Positions 48,292 to 56,651 of a DNA stretch of 64,000 nucleotides are shown in pieces (position 1 is the stretch's first letter; every line of letters starts with the position of its first letter). Location of the stretch: positions 212,662 through 276,661 of the forward strand of contig NZ_RQYT01000001.1 of NCBI RefSeq assembly GCF_003932785.1, in the 5' to 3' direction. Below the pieces are notes generated by a model, which was given only the letters and a program-made list of their open reading frames with translations, was not told the DNA's origin and made no database searches. The position numbers and the translations under genes were made by a program. The DNA comes from Arachnia propionica. GTDB taxonomy: Bacteria; Actinomycetota; Actinomycetes; Propionibacteriales; Propionibacteriaceae.

Positions 48292-49866
48292 TCAGCCGAT
48301 GAGCTTCCTCGCGCGAGCGAACCGCCCCAGCTCCTCCCCGAGCGGGTCGAGCACATGGGTCGTCGCGACCTCGTTGATGGAGCGACGGAGTCGCCGTCGG
48401 GCGCGACGTGCGGCTCCCCGGGCCCCCAGCCGGACGAAGAACTGGCCGCTCGCCCCCAGCACGACCCCGCCGAGCAGACCGCCCAGCACCATGAGGGTCG
48501 GCAGGGGCATGCGGACACCGCCCTCCGGGCCGAGCGGTTCGACGGGGAGCGGCGGCAGCCCGAAGTAGGCCAGCGCCACGTTGACCCCGAGCCACCCGAG
48601 CCCGACGACGACGGCGAGGACGAGGAGCCACTGCAGCCCCTTGAACAGCCGCCACCACATCGGGACCTCCTCCGTACCGAGGTCGGTGCGGACGAGGGCC
48701 TGGTCGAGGAGGTCGGGGAGATGGTCGACGTCGCGGTGAACGGCCCGGTGCACCGCCTGGGTCCAGTCCGGGGACATGCCGCTGCTGGCCTCGTCGGCGA
48801 GGTTCCGCAGCCCGATCCGCAGCCGCGCCTGGGCGACGGGCCCCCGGGTGGGCAGGGAGCTGCGCTGCGTGACGGGTTCGTCCGCGGTCTGCTGCCCCGC
48901 CCCGAGTCGCAGCCTCTTGAGGGGGTCCGGGCGGAGCCGGGAGAGCCAGGACACCAGCGGCCAGCCCGTGGCCAGGGAGCCTCGGTGGATCATGCCGCGC
49001 CGCACCGCCTCGACGACCTCCGGCACCCCCGCTGCCTGGGCGAGTGCCGTCTCCATCTCCGTCACCACCTGGTCGGGGACCTTGCCGACGTCCCCGCGGC
49101 AGGCCTGACGCAGCTCGGCGGCGACCGCGTCGAGGTCCGCGGAGAGGCGGGCGCGGGCCGCGGTCTTCCTGGCGGCGATGGCGGCGAGGTCGCGGCGGAG
49201 TTCGTCGATGCCGACCCCGGAGCGGGTCGAGGTGGCGAGCAGCGGCACCCCGGTCAGGCCGGCCTCGTCGAGCAGCCTTCTCAGGTCCGTCATGCATTCC
49301 TTGAGCGCGACGAAGGACAGCCGGTCCGATTTGTTGAGCACGACGGTGACGACGTCGCGGTGCCCGGCGAGTGGACGCAGGTAGCGGTGGTGGACGGCCG
49401 CGTCGGCGTACTTCTCCGGGTCGAGCACCCACACGAACTGGTCAACCACCTCCACCAGCCGGTCGACCTCGGCGCGGTGCCCCAGCGCCACGGAGTCGTG
49501 GTCCGGCAGGTCAAGGAGCACGACGTCGCGCAGCCCCTTCTCCGGGGCCGGGACCTCGTGTCGACGGACGACGCCGAGCCAGTCGAGCAGTTCGGGGTTG
49601 GAGGGGCCGAAGCTGACGGCCATGGTCTCGGAGGTGGTGGGGCGTCGCACCCCGACGTCGGTGATCTGCGTTCCGGCGAGGGCGTTGGTCAGCGAGGACT
49701 TCCCCGATCCCGTCGCCCCGGCCAGCGCGACGACCGTCTGTTCGCCGAGCCGCAGCCGCTGGTCGGCGCGCTGGGCGATGGCGCGGGCCCGGGCCACGAC
49801 CTCCTCGGGCACCCGTCCCGCGGTGAGGGTGACGAGTTCGTCGAGGTTCTCCAGGCGTCGCCGCAT
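48292..49866 (-). CDS. Dynamin-like GTPase membrane protein (second of pair)
   Basis: A 524-residue GTPase of the Era/dynamin-related type. G1 is GATGSGKSSL (near residue 50), G3 DLPDHDS, G4 NKSD. The long helical middle part (~220-390) resembles a dynamin stalk, and two hydrophobic helices occur near the C terminus (LVLAVVVGLGWLGVNVALAY and LMVLGGLLGGVVLGASG) with a basic Arg-rich tail. Its ATG shares one base with the stop of the upstream GTPase gene (TGATG). The paired arrangement resembles bacterial dynamin-like pairs that act in membrane remodelling or protection; this role is inference. Confidence 0.85.
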   Translation of the reverse strand: MRRRLENLDELVTLTAGRVPEEVVARARAIAQRADQRLRLGEQTVVALAGATGSGKSSLTNALAGTQITDVGVRRPTTSETMAVSFGPSNPELLDWLGVVRRHEVPAPEKGLRDVVLLDLPDHDSVALGHRAEVDRLVEVVDQFVWVLDPEKYADAAVHHRYLRPLAGHRDVVTVVLNKSDRLSFVALKECMTDLRRLLDEAGLTGVPLLATSTRSGVGIDELRRDLAAIAARKTAARARLSADLDAVAAELRQACRGDVGKVPDQVVTEMETALAQAAGVPEVVEAVRRGMIHRGSLATGWPLVSWLSRLRPDPLKRLRLGAGQQTADEPVTQRSSLPTRGPVAQARLRIGLRNLADEASSGMSPDWTQAVHRAVHRDVDHLPDLLDQALVRTDLGTEEVPMWWRLFKGLQWLLVLAVVVGLGWLGVNVALAYFGLPPLPVEPLGPEGGVRMPLPTLMVLGGLLGGVVLGASGQFFVRLGARGAARRARRRLRRSINEVATTHVLDPLGEELGRFARARKLIG

Positions 49867-51587
49867 CAGAAGCCCTCCGGCCTGGTGAGGGCGTCGAAGG
49901 CGTCGCCGCTGGCCAGCCGGAGCGCCTCGGCCGCCGTGGTGAGGCGTTGCGGCAGGGATTCGTCGAACCGCAGCGTGGCGAGGCGTTCCTCGAAACGGCC
50001 GAGGTGGGTGGCGATGAGGCTCTCGACGCGGAACTCGAGTTCCCGCCTGGCTCGGGTGGCCAGCCGCCGGACCGCGTCGTCGCCGAAGATGCCCTCGAGG
50101 AGACGCTGGGCGACGAGCGAGGTTCCGCCCGCGATGCCGACCTCGGCGGTGGTGAGCCCACCCGTGGTGGCGAACACCAGGACGATGAGGGCGGCCCCGA
50201 CGGCGTTGGTGCCGAGGGCGAGCACCCGGGCGCGGCGTCGTTTCCCGCGCCCTTCGTTCTCGACGAGGCTGAGCACATCGGACTGCCAGGCCCGCACCAG
50301 CCAGGCGACCTCCTGGTCGAAGCCCGGTTCCGGCCGGGCGAGGGTGGGTTCCCGGGCGGCGAGGACCCGTCCCCACGGGGTGCGGGCCCAGGCGGTGGCG
50401 GCCCGGTCGGAGGCGGAGGTGACACTCTCGATGATGAGGGCGGACAGGCCGTCGGAGATCGCGCCCTGCACCTCGTCGGCCTTCTTCCCTCCGGTGAACC
50501 AGCCGGTGATGCGGTCCCTGAGCGCGGCGATGCGCTGCTCGACACCGCGCATGAACTCGCCGGTGCCGACGAGGTCCTGCCAGCGGGAGAGCACCTCCCC
50601 GCGGAGCATGGTGCCGTCGGAGGTGGCCCGGGTGATCTCGTTCGTGGCGATCCGGAACTCGGAGGCGGCGGCCTCGCGCAGGTGGGCGATGGCCTCGGCC
50701 TGCTGGGTGGCCGCGGTCGCCAGGCCCCGCAGTTGCGGGTCGAGGTGACGGACCGCCCCGGCGAGGGTCTGGACAGCGACGGCGTGGCGACGTCCCCGAC
50801 CGTTGGTCAGCTCAGCGAGCCAGCGTCGCAGTGGCGCGCCGAGTTCGGTGGGGAGCATGCCCTCGACGGGGGTGTCCTGCTCGGGGATGGTGAACACCTG
50901 AGGGGCGCTGATGCCGCGCGCGAGGAACATCTCCTTGAGGTGGGCGGTGAGGTCGGCGGCGGCCTCCGGCGGGCAGCGGTTGAGGACGGTGCAGACCACG
51001 GCGTCGCGTTCAGCGGCCTCGTGGAGGAGTTCCCAGGCCACCGCGTCGGCGTAGCGGGCCGCTGTGGTGACGAAGACCCACAGGTCGGCGGCGGCGAGGA
51101 GTTGTCTGGAGAGGCGACGGTTCTCGTCGTCGATGGAGTCGATGTCGGGGGCGTCGAGGAGGGCGAGCCCCTCCGGCAGTTCCTCGGTGGCGACGATCTG
51201 GAGGGCGCGGGAGTCGGCGACCGCCTCGTCGCTGCGCACGAGGTGTGGCAGCACCGGTCCGGATCGGAACCACTCCCGGTCCAGCGGGTGACAGATGAGG
51301 GTCGGCGCCGTCGTGGTGGGGCGCCGGACCCCGGCCCTGGTGACGACCGTGCCGAGCAGGGTGTTGACGAGCGTCGACTTGCCCGCCCCCGTCGAACCAC
51401 CCACGACGGCGAGGAGGGGCGCGTCGAGACGCTGCGCCCGGGGCAGGAGGTAGTCCTGGGTCTGGTGGCCCAGGCTGGCGACGAGGGCACGCTGATCCTC
51501 CACCCCCTCCAGGGGGAGCGGCAGCTGGGTTTCCCGGAGGACATCGACCAGCGCGTGGAGGGCGGTGGCCAGGCGTGGGCCGCTCAT
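49866..51587 (-). CDS. Dynamin-like GTPase (first of pair)
   Basis: A 573-residue GTPase. G1 GGSTGAGKSTLVNTL is near residue 63; G2-like RRPTTTAPT and G3 DAPDIDSIDD follow. The G4 motif is degenerate (LNRCPPEA in place of NKxD), so guanine specificity may be relaxed. A long helical region follows, with a hydrophobic hairpin at about residues 455-495 (AVGAALIVLVFATTGGLTTA) that may be a membrane paddle. ATG 51587 overlaps the prsW stop (ATGA), and its stop overlaps the next GTPase start, giving a three-gene coupled unit prsW-GTPase-GTPase. Confidence 0.85.
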   Translation of the reverse strand: MSGPRLATALHALVDVLRETQLPLPLEGVEDQRALVASLGHQTQDYLLPRAQRLDAPLLAVVGGSTGAGKSTLVNTLLGTVVTRAGVRRPTTTAPTLICHPLDREWFRSGPVLPHLVRSDEAVADSRALQIVATEELPEGLALLDAPDIDSIDDENRRLSRQLLAAADLWVFVTTAARYADAVAWELLHEAAERDAVVCTVLNRCPPEAAADLTAHLKEMFLARGISAPQVFTIPEQDTPVEGMLPTELGAPLRRWLAELTNGRGRRHAVAVQTLAGAVRHLDPQLRGLATAATQQAEAIAHLREAAASEFRIATNEITRATSDGTMLRGEVLSRWQDLVGTGEFMRGVEQRIAALRDRITGWFTGGKKADEVQGAISDGLSALIIESVTSASDRAATAWARTPWGRVLAAREPTLARPEPGFDQEVAWLVRAWQSDVLSLVENEGRGKRRRARVLALGTNAVGAALIVLVFATTGGLTTAEVGIAGGTSLVAQRLLEGIFGDDAVRRLATRARRELEFRVESLIATHLGRFEERLATLRFDESLPQRLTTAAEALRLASGDAFDALTRPEGF

Positions 51588-52924
51588 CGGGACCATCCCG
51601 GCGGCGGATAGGTGGGGGCGGGAGCCGGGGCGGGACGGCGACGGCGGCGCGGCGGGAGGATCGTCAGGCCCTCGGTCTCGGTGAGGGCCTTGGACCGGAG
51701 TTCCTCGATCCGGTGGACGAGTTCGTGGCAGCGTTCATCCGAGCCGGGCCCGACGGTGCCGCGCGTGACCTGGGCGCGGGTGTGGGCCAGCTCCGTGACG
51801 AGCCGGATGAACCTGGCGGTGCGCCACCACATCCGGGGGCCGCGGAAGAGGGCTGCGGTGAGGAGTTTGATCCGGCGGAAAGGGCCGGAGATGACGACGA
51901 GGTCGCGTTCCTGCAGCCATCCGGCCATCCGGAAGTCGTTGAGTCGGTGCCGGATGAGGCGGGCCTCCGCGACGACGCCGAGGATGAGGTAGAGCACGAG
52001 GATCGCCACCAGGCCCAGCGCCATGTACCACTGGGGTTTGAGCTGCTCGATCGGGTAGAGGCTCGCCACCCCGTTGAACAGCATGTGTCCGGCCACGCCG
52101 ACGAGGAAGCCCGCCAGGGGGGCCGTGATGCGCACCCACTTGCTGCGGGCACCGAGCGCCACCGCGAGCCCGAATGCCGTCATCATCGTGAACAGGGGGT
52201 GCCCGAAGGAGGTGTACACGCCGCGGAGCATGACCATCTCCTTGACGGCGGCCGTCGGGTCCTCCACCTCGATGGTGTTCATGGCGTACACAATGACGCG
52301 GCCGTAGTAGATGATGTTCTCCACGAAGGCGAATCCGATGGCCGACAGCCCGGACAGGGCGACGATGCTGATCTGGGAGACGATCCGGGTGCGGTACAGG
52401 ATGATGAGCAGGAACAGCACCGTCGCCTTGCTCGCCTCCTCGACGAATGGGGCGATGAAGATGGCGGGTCGGGTACCGGCGTCGGCATCGGCCTGCGTGG
52501 TCTGCATCATCTCCCCGGCCCACGAGTTGACGTGGATGCTGATCCACGTGGAGGCGCAGGCGCCCCACAGGAAGGTGAGCAGCCAGATGAGGGGACGTTG
52601 CGGCCGGAACCGATCGAGCCACAGGAAGAGCAGGCAGTAGGCCAGCGCCGTCCACATCGCCCAGAAGGCCGCCATCCGGAGGGCCTCGTTGTTGAGCCCG
52701 AGTGCGACGGTGCCATCGGGGAAGGTGCGGTCCGGGTGGAGCACGAGGTACTGGTCCACCAGGCAGTAGGCGTAGAACGGCACGAGGACGAGGGTGAGCC
52801 AGAAGAGGGGGCTTCGGAGCATCCGCTGCCACCAGGGGCGGGGGGTGGCCGGGGGCAGCCCGGACAGCCACCGCTGGCGGTCGCCCAGCGCGAGTTCCTT
52901 GGGATCGGAGACACCTGTGGTCAT
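51584..52924 (-). CDS. PrsW-family intramembrane metalloprotease
   Basis: A 446-residue CAAX-like PrsW protease with about eight transmembrane helices. Catalytic motifs are present: EEASK (residues 162-166), FVEN (200-203), GHPLF (241-245) and the later His in GHMLFNG (280). In Bacillus PrsW cleaves an anti-sigma factor in response to envelope stress. A soluble, basic C-terminal tail of about 120 residues extends beyond the protease core. Start ATG 52924 (MTTGVSDPKEL); an in-frame ATG at 52957 is possible. It leads the operon with two dynamin-like GTPases, suggesting a membrane-stress theme. Confidence 0.86.
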   Translation of the reverse strand: MTTGVSDPKELALGDRQRWLSGLPPATPRPWWQRMLRSPLFWLTLVLVPFYAYCLVDQYLVLHPDRTFPDGTVALGLNNEALRMAAFWAMWTALAYCLLFLWLDRFRPQRPLIWLLTFLWGACASTWISIHVNSWAGEMMQTTQADADAGTRPAIFIAPFVEEASKATVLFLLIILYRTRIVSQISIVALSGLSAIGFAFVENIIYYGRVIVYAMNTIEVEDPTAAVKEMVMLRGVYTSFGHPLFTMMTAFGLAVALGARSKWVRITAPLAGFLVGVAGHMLFNGVASLYPIEQLKPQWYMALGLVAILVLYLILGVVAEARLIRHRLNDFRMAGWLQERDLVVISGPFRRIKLLTAALFRGPRMWWRTARFIRLVTELAHTRAQVTRGTVGPGSDERCHELVHRIEELRSKALTETEGLTILPPRRRRRPAPAPAPTYPPPGWSR

Positions 52925-52987
52925 GATGGCCACCAGCCTACTGGGCACCCCGGCCAACGGCGACGGGGTTCACCAACCCCGGTTCGC

Positions 52988-52993
52988 TAACGT
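52988..52993 (+). promoter_or_regulatory. -10 element of a leaderless transcript
   Basis: TAACGT lies 6 nt before ATG 53000 with no ribosome-binding site, the pattern of a leaderless actinobacterial mRNA. A -35 is not evident. Confidence 0.5.
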
Positions 52994-52999
52994 GACCCC

Positions 53000-53656
53000 A
53001 TGAGCCAGGTCACGCCACTGCCGCCGGGGCTGACGCTGCCCCCGTCGTGGCGGGGACGGCTGGACGCCCCGGAGGTCGACGAGGTGCTGGACGGGGTCCG
53101 GCTGGCCTGGGGCTGGATCGTCTCCGGCCACACGGAGGTCGAGGCCCTGGCCACGTGCATTGGGATCGGTTCGTGGGCGAGTCGGCTGGGCGCGCACGCC
53201 GACCGCGACCTCGCGGCCCACCTGCTCAGCTTCCGCCGCCAGCAGTTGGCCACGGCCGCCGCGGACCTGCAGCGGTACCGGTTGGACGGGGCCTTCGCGG
53301 AGTTGCGCCGTCGCGGGGTGGTGGCCCTGGTGGACTTCTTCTGCTGTTCGTACTGCCTGGGCTCGATCACGGGGTACGAGCACCCGGAACTGGAACAGGT
53401 GGTCCTACCCGCTCAGGGATACCTGTTCCTGCAGGAGCCCCACTCCGCCGCTCCCCCGGGTCGGCGAGGGGTACTGGTCAACTGTGGGTTGCCGGGCGGC
53501 GGCTGTGACCAGCCCCCGGGAGGGTCCGGCACCGATCCGACTGCTGGTTCGCTCATCGACGAGGTGGTGGCACCGACCCTCGTCGCGCATGGCTTCACCC
53601 TCGGCCCGCAGGGGCGGCACCTGGCGATCCGGGATGCGGCCCGGGGTCCGGCCTGA
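53000..53656 (+). CDS. Hypothetical protein (DUF-type, DUF6891-like)
   Basis: A 218-residue soluble protein not firmly recognised. Its middle region (VALVDFFCCSYCLGSITGYE) has a Cys-x2-... cluster (FCCSYC) inside a predicted beta-alpha unit and a tail rich in Gly/Cys (LVNCGLPGGGCDQPPGGSG). This resembles actinobacterial DUF6891-type proteins, some of which occur beside general metabolic genes. No signal peptide or membrane helix. It is transcribed divergently from prsW and faces the tRNA-Arg gene, which is on the opposite strand 7 bp beyond its stop. The metal-binding suggestion is inference. Confidence 0.55.
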   Translation: MSQVTPLPPGLTLPPSWRGRLDAPEVDEVLDGVRLAWGWIVSGHTEVEALATCIGIGSWASRLGAHADRDLAAHLLSFRRQQLATAAADLQRYRLDGAFAELRRRGVVALVDFFCCSYCLGSITGYEHPELEQVVLPAQGYLFLQEPHSAAPPGRRGVLVNCGLPGGGCDQPPGGSGTDPTAGSLIDEVVAPTLVAHGFTLGPQGRHLAIRDAARGPA

Positions 53657-53663
53657 AGCCTCC

Positions 53664-53739
53664 TGGCGCCCCAGGCAGGACTCGAACCTGCGCACGACAG
53701 ATTAGAAGGCTGTTGCTCTATCCACTGAGCTACTGGGGC
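53664..53739 (-). tRNA. tRNA-Arg (anticodon TCT)
   Basis: On the minus strand the 76-nt sequence has a 7-bp acceptor stem GCCCCAG/CTGGGGC, D-arm AGCTCAGTGGATAGAGC, anticodon loop CTTCTAA (anticodon TCT), T-arm with GGTTCGAGTCC, discriminator G and encoded CCA. The last pair of the anticodon stem is a C-T mismatch. Confidence 0.95.
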
Positions 53740-53882
53740 TCGGAGGCCTGACACAACCCCCGACAGCGATGATTCTACGCACAGGCGATGGCTCGCGACG
53801 ACTCGCGCGACCGCCCCGAGCCGATCACGACAAGCTCGGGGTCTGCAGGACGTCGCGCCATCATCCCCACCCCGGTTGCCCA

Positions 53883-53888
53883 TAGGCT
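53883..53888 (+). promoter_or_regulatory. -10 element of the orn leaderless transcript
   Basis: TAGGCT ends 6 nt before GTG 53895 with no ribosome-binding site in between, indicating that transcription begins at the start codon. A -35 is not obvious. Confidence 0.55.
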
Positions 53889-53894
53889 TGGGCT

Positions 53895-54524
53895 GTGAGT
53901 GATGAACTGGTGTGGATCGACTGCGAGATGACAGGGCTGGACCTGACGAAGGACGCGCTCATCGAGGTGGCGGTGCTCGTCACCGACGCCGAGCTCAACG
54001 TGTTGGGCGAGGGCGTGGACGTGCTCATCAAACCCTCCGACGACGCCTTGGCGGGGATGAGCGACTTCGTCCGCGAGATGCACACCGCGTCGGGGTTGCT
54101 CGACGATCTGGCCTCCGGCACGACGCTTGAGGAGGCGTCGAAGCTGGCACTGGACTACATCCGCGAATACGTTCCCGTGGCCCGCAAGGCGCCGTTGGCG
54201 GGCAACACGATCGGCACCGATCGCGCCTTCCTGGCCCGAGACATGCCGGAGCTGGAGGCGTGGGTCCACTACCGCAACGTCGACGTCTCGTCGTTCAAGG
54301 AGCTGGCGCGACGCTGGTACCCGAGGGTGCTGTTCCAGGCCCCCGCGAAGCAGGGCAACCACCGGGCGCTGGCCGACATCCAGGAGTCGATCGAGGAGAT
54401 GCGCTACTACCGGGAGGCCATGTTCGTGCCCGCTCCCGGACCGACGACGGCGCAGGCGAAGGTCATGGCGGCGAAGCACCGCGGCTCCATCACCGGGCTT
54501 CAAACTGAGAGGGTACGCGGATAG
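53895..54524 (+). CDS. orn: Oligoribonuclease
   Basis: A 209-residue DEDDh 3'-5' exonuclease that degrades 2-5 nt RNAs and linear dinucleotides such as pGpG. The Asp and Glu of WIDCEMTGLD (residues ~8-17), Asp in NTIGTDRAFLARDMPELE and the His-Asp pair in NHRALADIQESIEEMRYY complete the DEDDh site. Length is slightly above the ~180-200 norm because of a short C-terminal tail (AAKHRGSITGLQTERVRG). It appears leaderless, starting with GTG 53895. The 336 bp after it contain the second repeat array. Confidence 0.95.
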   Translation: MSDELVWIDCEMTGLDLTKDALIEVAVLVTDAELNVLGEGVDVLIKPSDDALAGMSDFVREMHTASGLLDDLASGTTLEEASKLALDYIREYVPVARKAPLAGNTIGTDRAFLARDMPELEAWVHYRNVDVSSFKELARRWYPRVLFQAPAKQGNHRALADIQESIEEMRYYREAMFVPAPGPTTAQAKVMAAKHRGSITGLQTERVRG

Positions 54525-54581
54525 GTGCATCCACTGTTGTCACCCCGGTGACCCCCTCTCCGCGCGCCCTCTTGACCCGGG

Positions 54582-54706
54582 TTCGCCTGCCTTGAGCCGG
54601 GCTCGCCTGCCTTTTCGGCGGCTCGCCTGTCCTACAAGACAGGCGAAGTGGAACGAGGCAGGCGTTTCCGACCCAGGACAGGTGAAACCGTTGTAAGGCA
54701 GGCGAA
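54582..54706. repeat. 20-bp-period repeat array, three units forward and four inverted (copy 2)
   Basis: The same 12-bp motif as at 44.5 kb: TTCGCCTGCCTT at 54582, CTCGCCTGCCTT at 54602 and CTCGCCTGTCCT at 54622 (exactly 20 bp apart), then inverted units at 54636, 54655, 54675 and 54695 (19-20 bp apart), the last a perfect AAGGCAGGCGAA. The centre forms CGCCTGTC-N6-GACAGGCG. It lies in the orn-TPR intergenic region, outside any gene. Confidence 0.85.
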
Positions 54707-54817
54707 TCAGGGGCCTGGGGGTCGACGGCCCGCGATGCACAACCGGCTGTCAACGCACTGTGACGACCCTCGTCACGACCCCCTGCCCGAGCAACCTGTC
54801 GTTGAGGAATAAACCTC

Positions 54818-54852
54818 TTCTCTCGCACGTTGTGCTAGCCGACACGAGAGAA
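54818..54852 (+). promoter_or_regulatory. Hairpin abutting the ribosome-binding site of the TPR gene
   Basis: The arms TTCTCTCG (54818-54825) and CGAGAGAA (54845-54852) are perfectly complementary with a 19-nt loop that itself contains GCAC-GTT-GTGC. The 3' arm runs into AAGGAGG, so folding could limit ribosome access. Function unproven. The rest of 54707-54817 shows no gene. Confidence 0.5.
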
Positions 54853-54863
54853 GGAGGCCCATG

Positions 54864-55184
54864 ATGGGATACGAGCGTCTGGTGACCGCGAGGAACCACA
54901 TCGAGCGTCGGCGGTTCCGTGAGGCCATCGTCGAGCTCCAGGCCATCCTGGAGACCGAGCACCGGCCCAGCGAGATCGAGGAGACCAAGGAGTTGCTCGC
55001 GCTGGCGAACTTCAAGGCCGCCTACCTGCCGAGGGCAGAGGTGCTGGCCCGCGAGCTCATCGAGTCCAACCCGACGAACAGCTACGCCCACACCATTCTG
55101 GTTCGTTCGCTGGAGCGGCAGTCCCGCAAGGAGGAGGCCGCGCGGGCGAGGAGCCTGGCGGTGGCACTCGGCGCGGAGTTGTGA
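54864..55184 (+). CDS. Small TPR-like helical protein
   Basis: A 106-residue all-helical protein. Residues ~8-95 read as tetratricopeptide-like helix pairs (ARNHIERRRFREAIVELQAI, AYLPRAEVLARELIESNPTN, SYAHTILVRSLERQSRKEEA), about two and a half repeats. Such short TPR proteins are adaptor modules; no partner is evident. Two ATGs are adjacent; the second (54864) has AAGGAGG at the better 6-nt distance and gives MGYERLVTARN. A hairpin abuts the ribosome-binding site. It is flanked by the repeat array and the convergent amidase gene. Confidence 0.75.
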   Translation: MGYERLVTARNHIERRRFREAIVELQAILETEHRPSEIEETKELLALANFKAAYLPRAEVLARELIESNPTNSYAHTILVRSLERQSRKEEAARARSLAVALGAEL

Positions 55185-55190
55185 CGGAAC

Positions 55191-56492
55191 TCAGCCGAGC
55201 AGTTCGGCCACGTCCAGCACCAGGTCGTCGTCCCCTCGGGGGCCGATGACCTGAACGGCCAGCGGCAGCCCCGTCGTCGTCCTGCCGACCGGCACGGCGA
55301 CGGCGGGGAGCCCGGCCAGGTTCCAGTACGAGGTGTAGGCGATCACCGGGGACGAGATCAGGTGGGCGCGGAGATACCCCATGTCATGGATCCTGCGGAT
55401 CCGGTGGGGCGGCGTCGGCGTGACGGGGGTGAGCAGCACGTCGAAGGCGCTGAACGCCTTGTCCACCGCCGCCTCGAGTCGACGGATGCTACGCCTGGAC
55501 CAGTCGAACACCACCTGGGGAATGAGACGCCCCAGGGCTGCTACCCGCCGGGAGCGTCGTTCCCCGCGGTCGGGATGCTCGAGTGCAGCCACCTCGTCGC
55601 GGACTGCGCAGTGGTACTGCACGAGGAACGGCAGCACCGGGTTCAGCCAGCGCAGGGAGCCGTGCTGCACCGTGTGACCCGAATCCTCGAGTCGGCGAGC
55701 GGCATGCGCGACGGCCGCGGCGATGTCCGTGGAGGGACGAAGTCCCGGCATCGGGGAGGCGAGGGTCCAGCCGATGGTGAGAGTGGGTGGGCTCTCCCGC
55801 CGCACTGCGGTCGATGCAAGGACCCTGAGCGCCGTCGCGACATCCTCGACGGTGCGGGCGAGCGGACCGTAGGTGCCGAGGTCGTGCCAGAGATGGGGCT
55901 GCGGGGCGGTGCTGACGCGGCCGCGGGTGGGCTTCAATCCGACGATCCCGGTCCAGGCGGCGGGGATGCGGACGGAACCCCCGGCGTCGCCGCCCAGCGC
56001 CAGGGGCACCATCCGGGAGGCGACGGCTGCGGCGGATCCCCCGGAGGAGCCACCCGGGGAGCGGGTGGGGTCATGGGGGTTGCGGGTGCAGCCCCACTCC
56101 CCCGTCGTGAAGGGGGTCTGCCCGAACTCGGGCATGTGCGTCTTGCCGACGATGACGGCCCCGGCGGCGCGCAGCCGGGCCACGACCTCCGAATCAGCAG
56201 CGGCCGGGTTGGAGTTGCCGCGCCCGCCGAAGGTCGTGACCATGCCGGCGACGTCGATCTCCTCCTTGACGGCCACGGGAACCCCGTACAGCGGCAGCCG
56301 GTCGGCGACGACGCGGGGCAGGAGGTCGAGGGAACGGGCGTCGTCGAGGGCCGCAGGGTTGAGGGCCGAGAAGGCGTTCAACGCCTCGTCGCGCTCCTCG
56401 ATGCGGGCAAGCACGCGGAGCAGGTGGTCGGCCACCCGACCGGGGGTCAGGCTGCGGGCGAGTTCCACCGCGCCGACGTCGAGCAGATCCAT
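55191..56492 (-). CDS. Amidase signature family protein
   Basis: A 433-residue amidase-signature hydrolase. The Ser-cisSer-Lys triad is complete: catalytic Lys in VAVKEEIDVAG (near residue 75), cis-Ser in SPGGSSGGSAAAVASRM and nucleophile Ser in GGDAGGSVRIPAAW. The family includes GatA, fatty-amide and short-chain amidases. GatA is unlikely because no gatB or gatC is adjacent. The N-terminal helical segment (MDLLDVGAVELARSLTPG) is like that of stand-alone amidases. Substrate unknown. It is convergent with the TPR gene, with 6 bp between the stops, and its start is 83 bp before tRNA-His on the other strand. Confidence 0.9.
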   Translation of the reverse strand: MDLLDVGAVELARSLTPGRVADHLLRVLARIEERDEALNAFSALNPAALDDARSLDLLPRVVADRLPLYGVPVAVKEEIDVAGMVTTFGGRGNSNPAAADSEVVARLRAAGAVIVGKTHMPEFGQTPFTTGEWGCTRNPHDPTRSPGGSSGGSAAAVASRMVPLALGGDAGGSVRIPAAWTGIVGLKPTRGRVSTAPQPHLWHDLGTYGPLARTVEDVATALRVLASTAVRRESPPTLTIGWTLASPMPGLRPSTDIAAAVAHAARRLEDSGHTVQHGSLRWLNPVLPFLVQYHCAVRDEVAALEHPDRGERRSRRVAALGRLIPQVVFDWSRRSIRRLEAAVDKAFSAFDVLLTPVTPTPPHRIRRIHDMGYLRAHLISSPVIAYTSYWNLAGLPAVAVPVGRTTTGLPLAVQVIGPRGDDDLVLDVAELLG

Positions 56493-56575
56493 GCCGGCAA
56501 CCTACCACGACAGGTCGATTTCATGCTGCGAGGTCGGATACGCTATCGTTTCCCAGTCGCCTCTGGCGACGCACG

Positions 56576-56651
56576 GTGGGTATAGCTCAGCTGGTAGAGC
56601 ACCTGGTTGTGGTCCAGGATGTCGCGGGTTCGAGTCCCGTTACTCACCCCA
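56576..56651 (+). tRNA. tRNA-His (anticodon GTG), integration target
   Basis: A 76-nt tRNA with acceptor GTGGGTA/TACTCAC, an extra G at 56575 that can serve as G-1, D-arm AGCTCAGCTGGTAGAGC, anticodon loop TTGTGGT (anticodon GTG), T-loop GGTTCGAGTCC, discriminator C and encoded CCA. The 3' end overlaps the left copy of a 19-bp direct repeat bounding a genomic island, and the gene itself is intact. Confidence 0.96.

Noticed and set aside
45324..48302. A 992-codon plus-strand open frame opposite uvrC and ettA
   Set aside because: Antisense shadow of two well-identified genes, with low-complexity Asp/Val/Gly-rich translation and no motifs.
55191..56492. GatA subunit of the tRNA amidotransferase
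   Set aside because: No gatB or gatC is adjacent, and the N terminus and length resemble stand-alone amidases.
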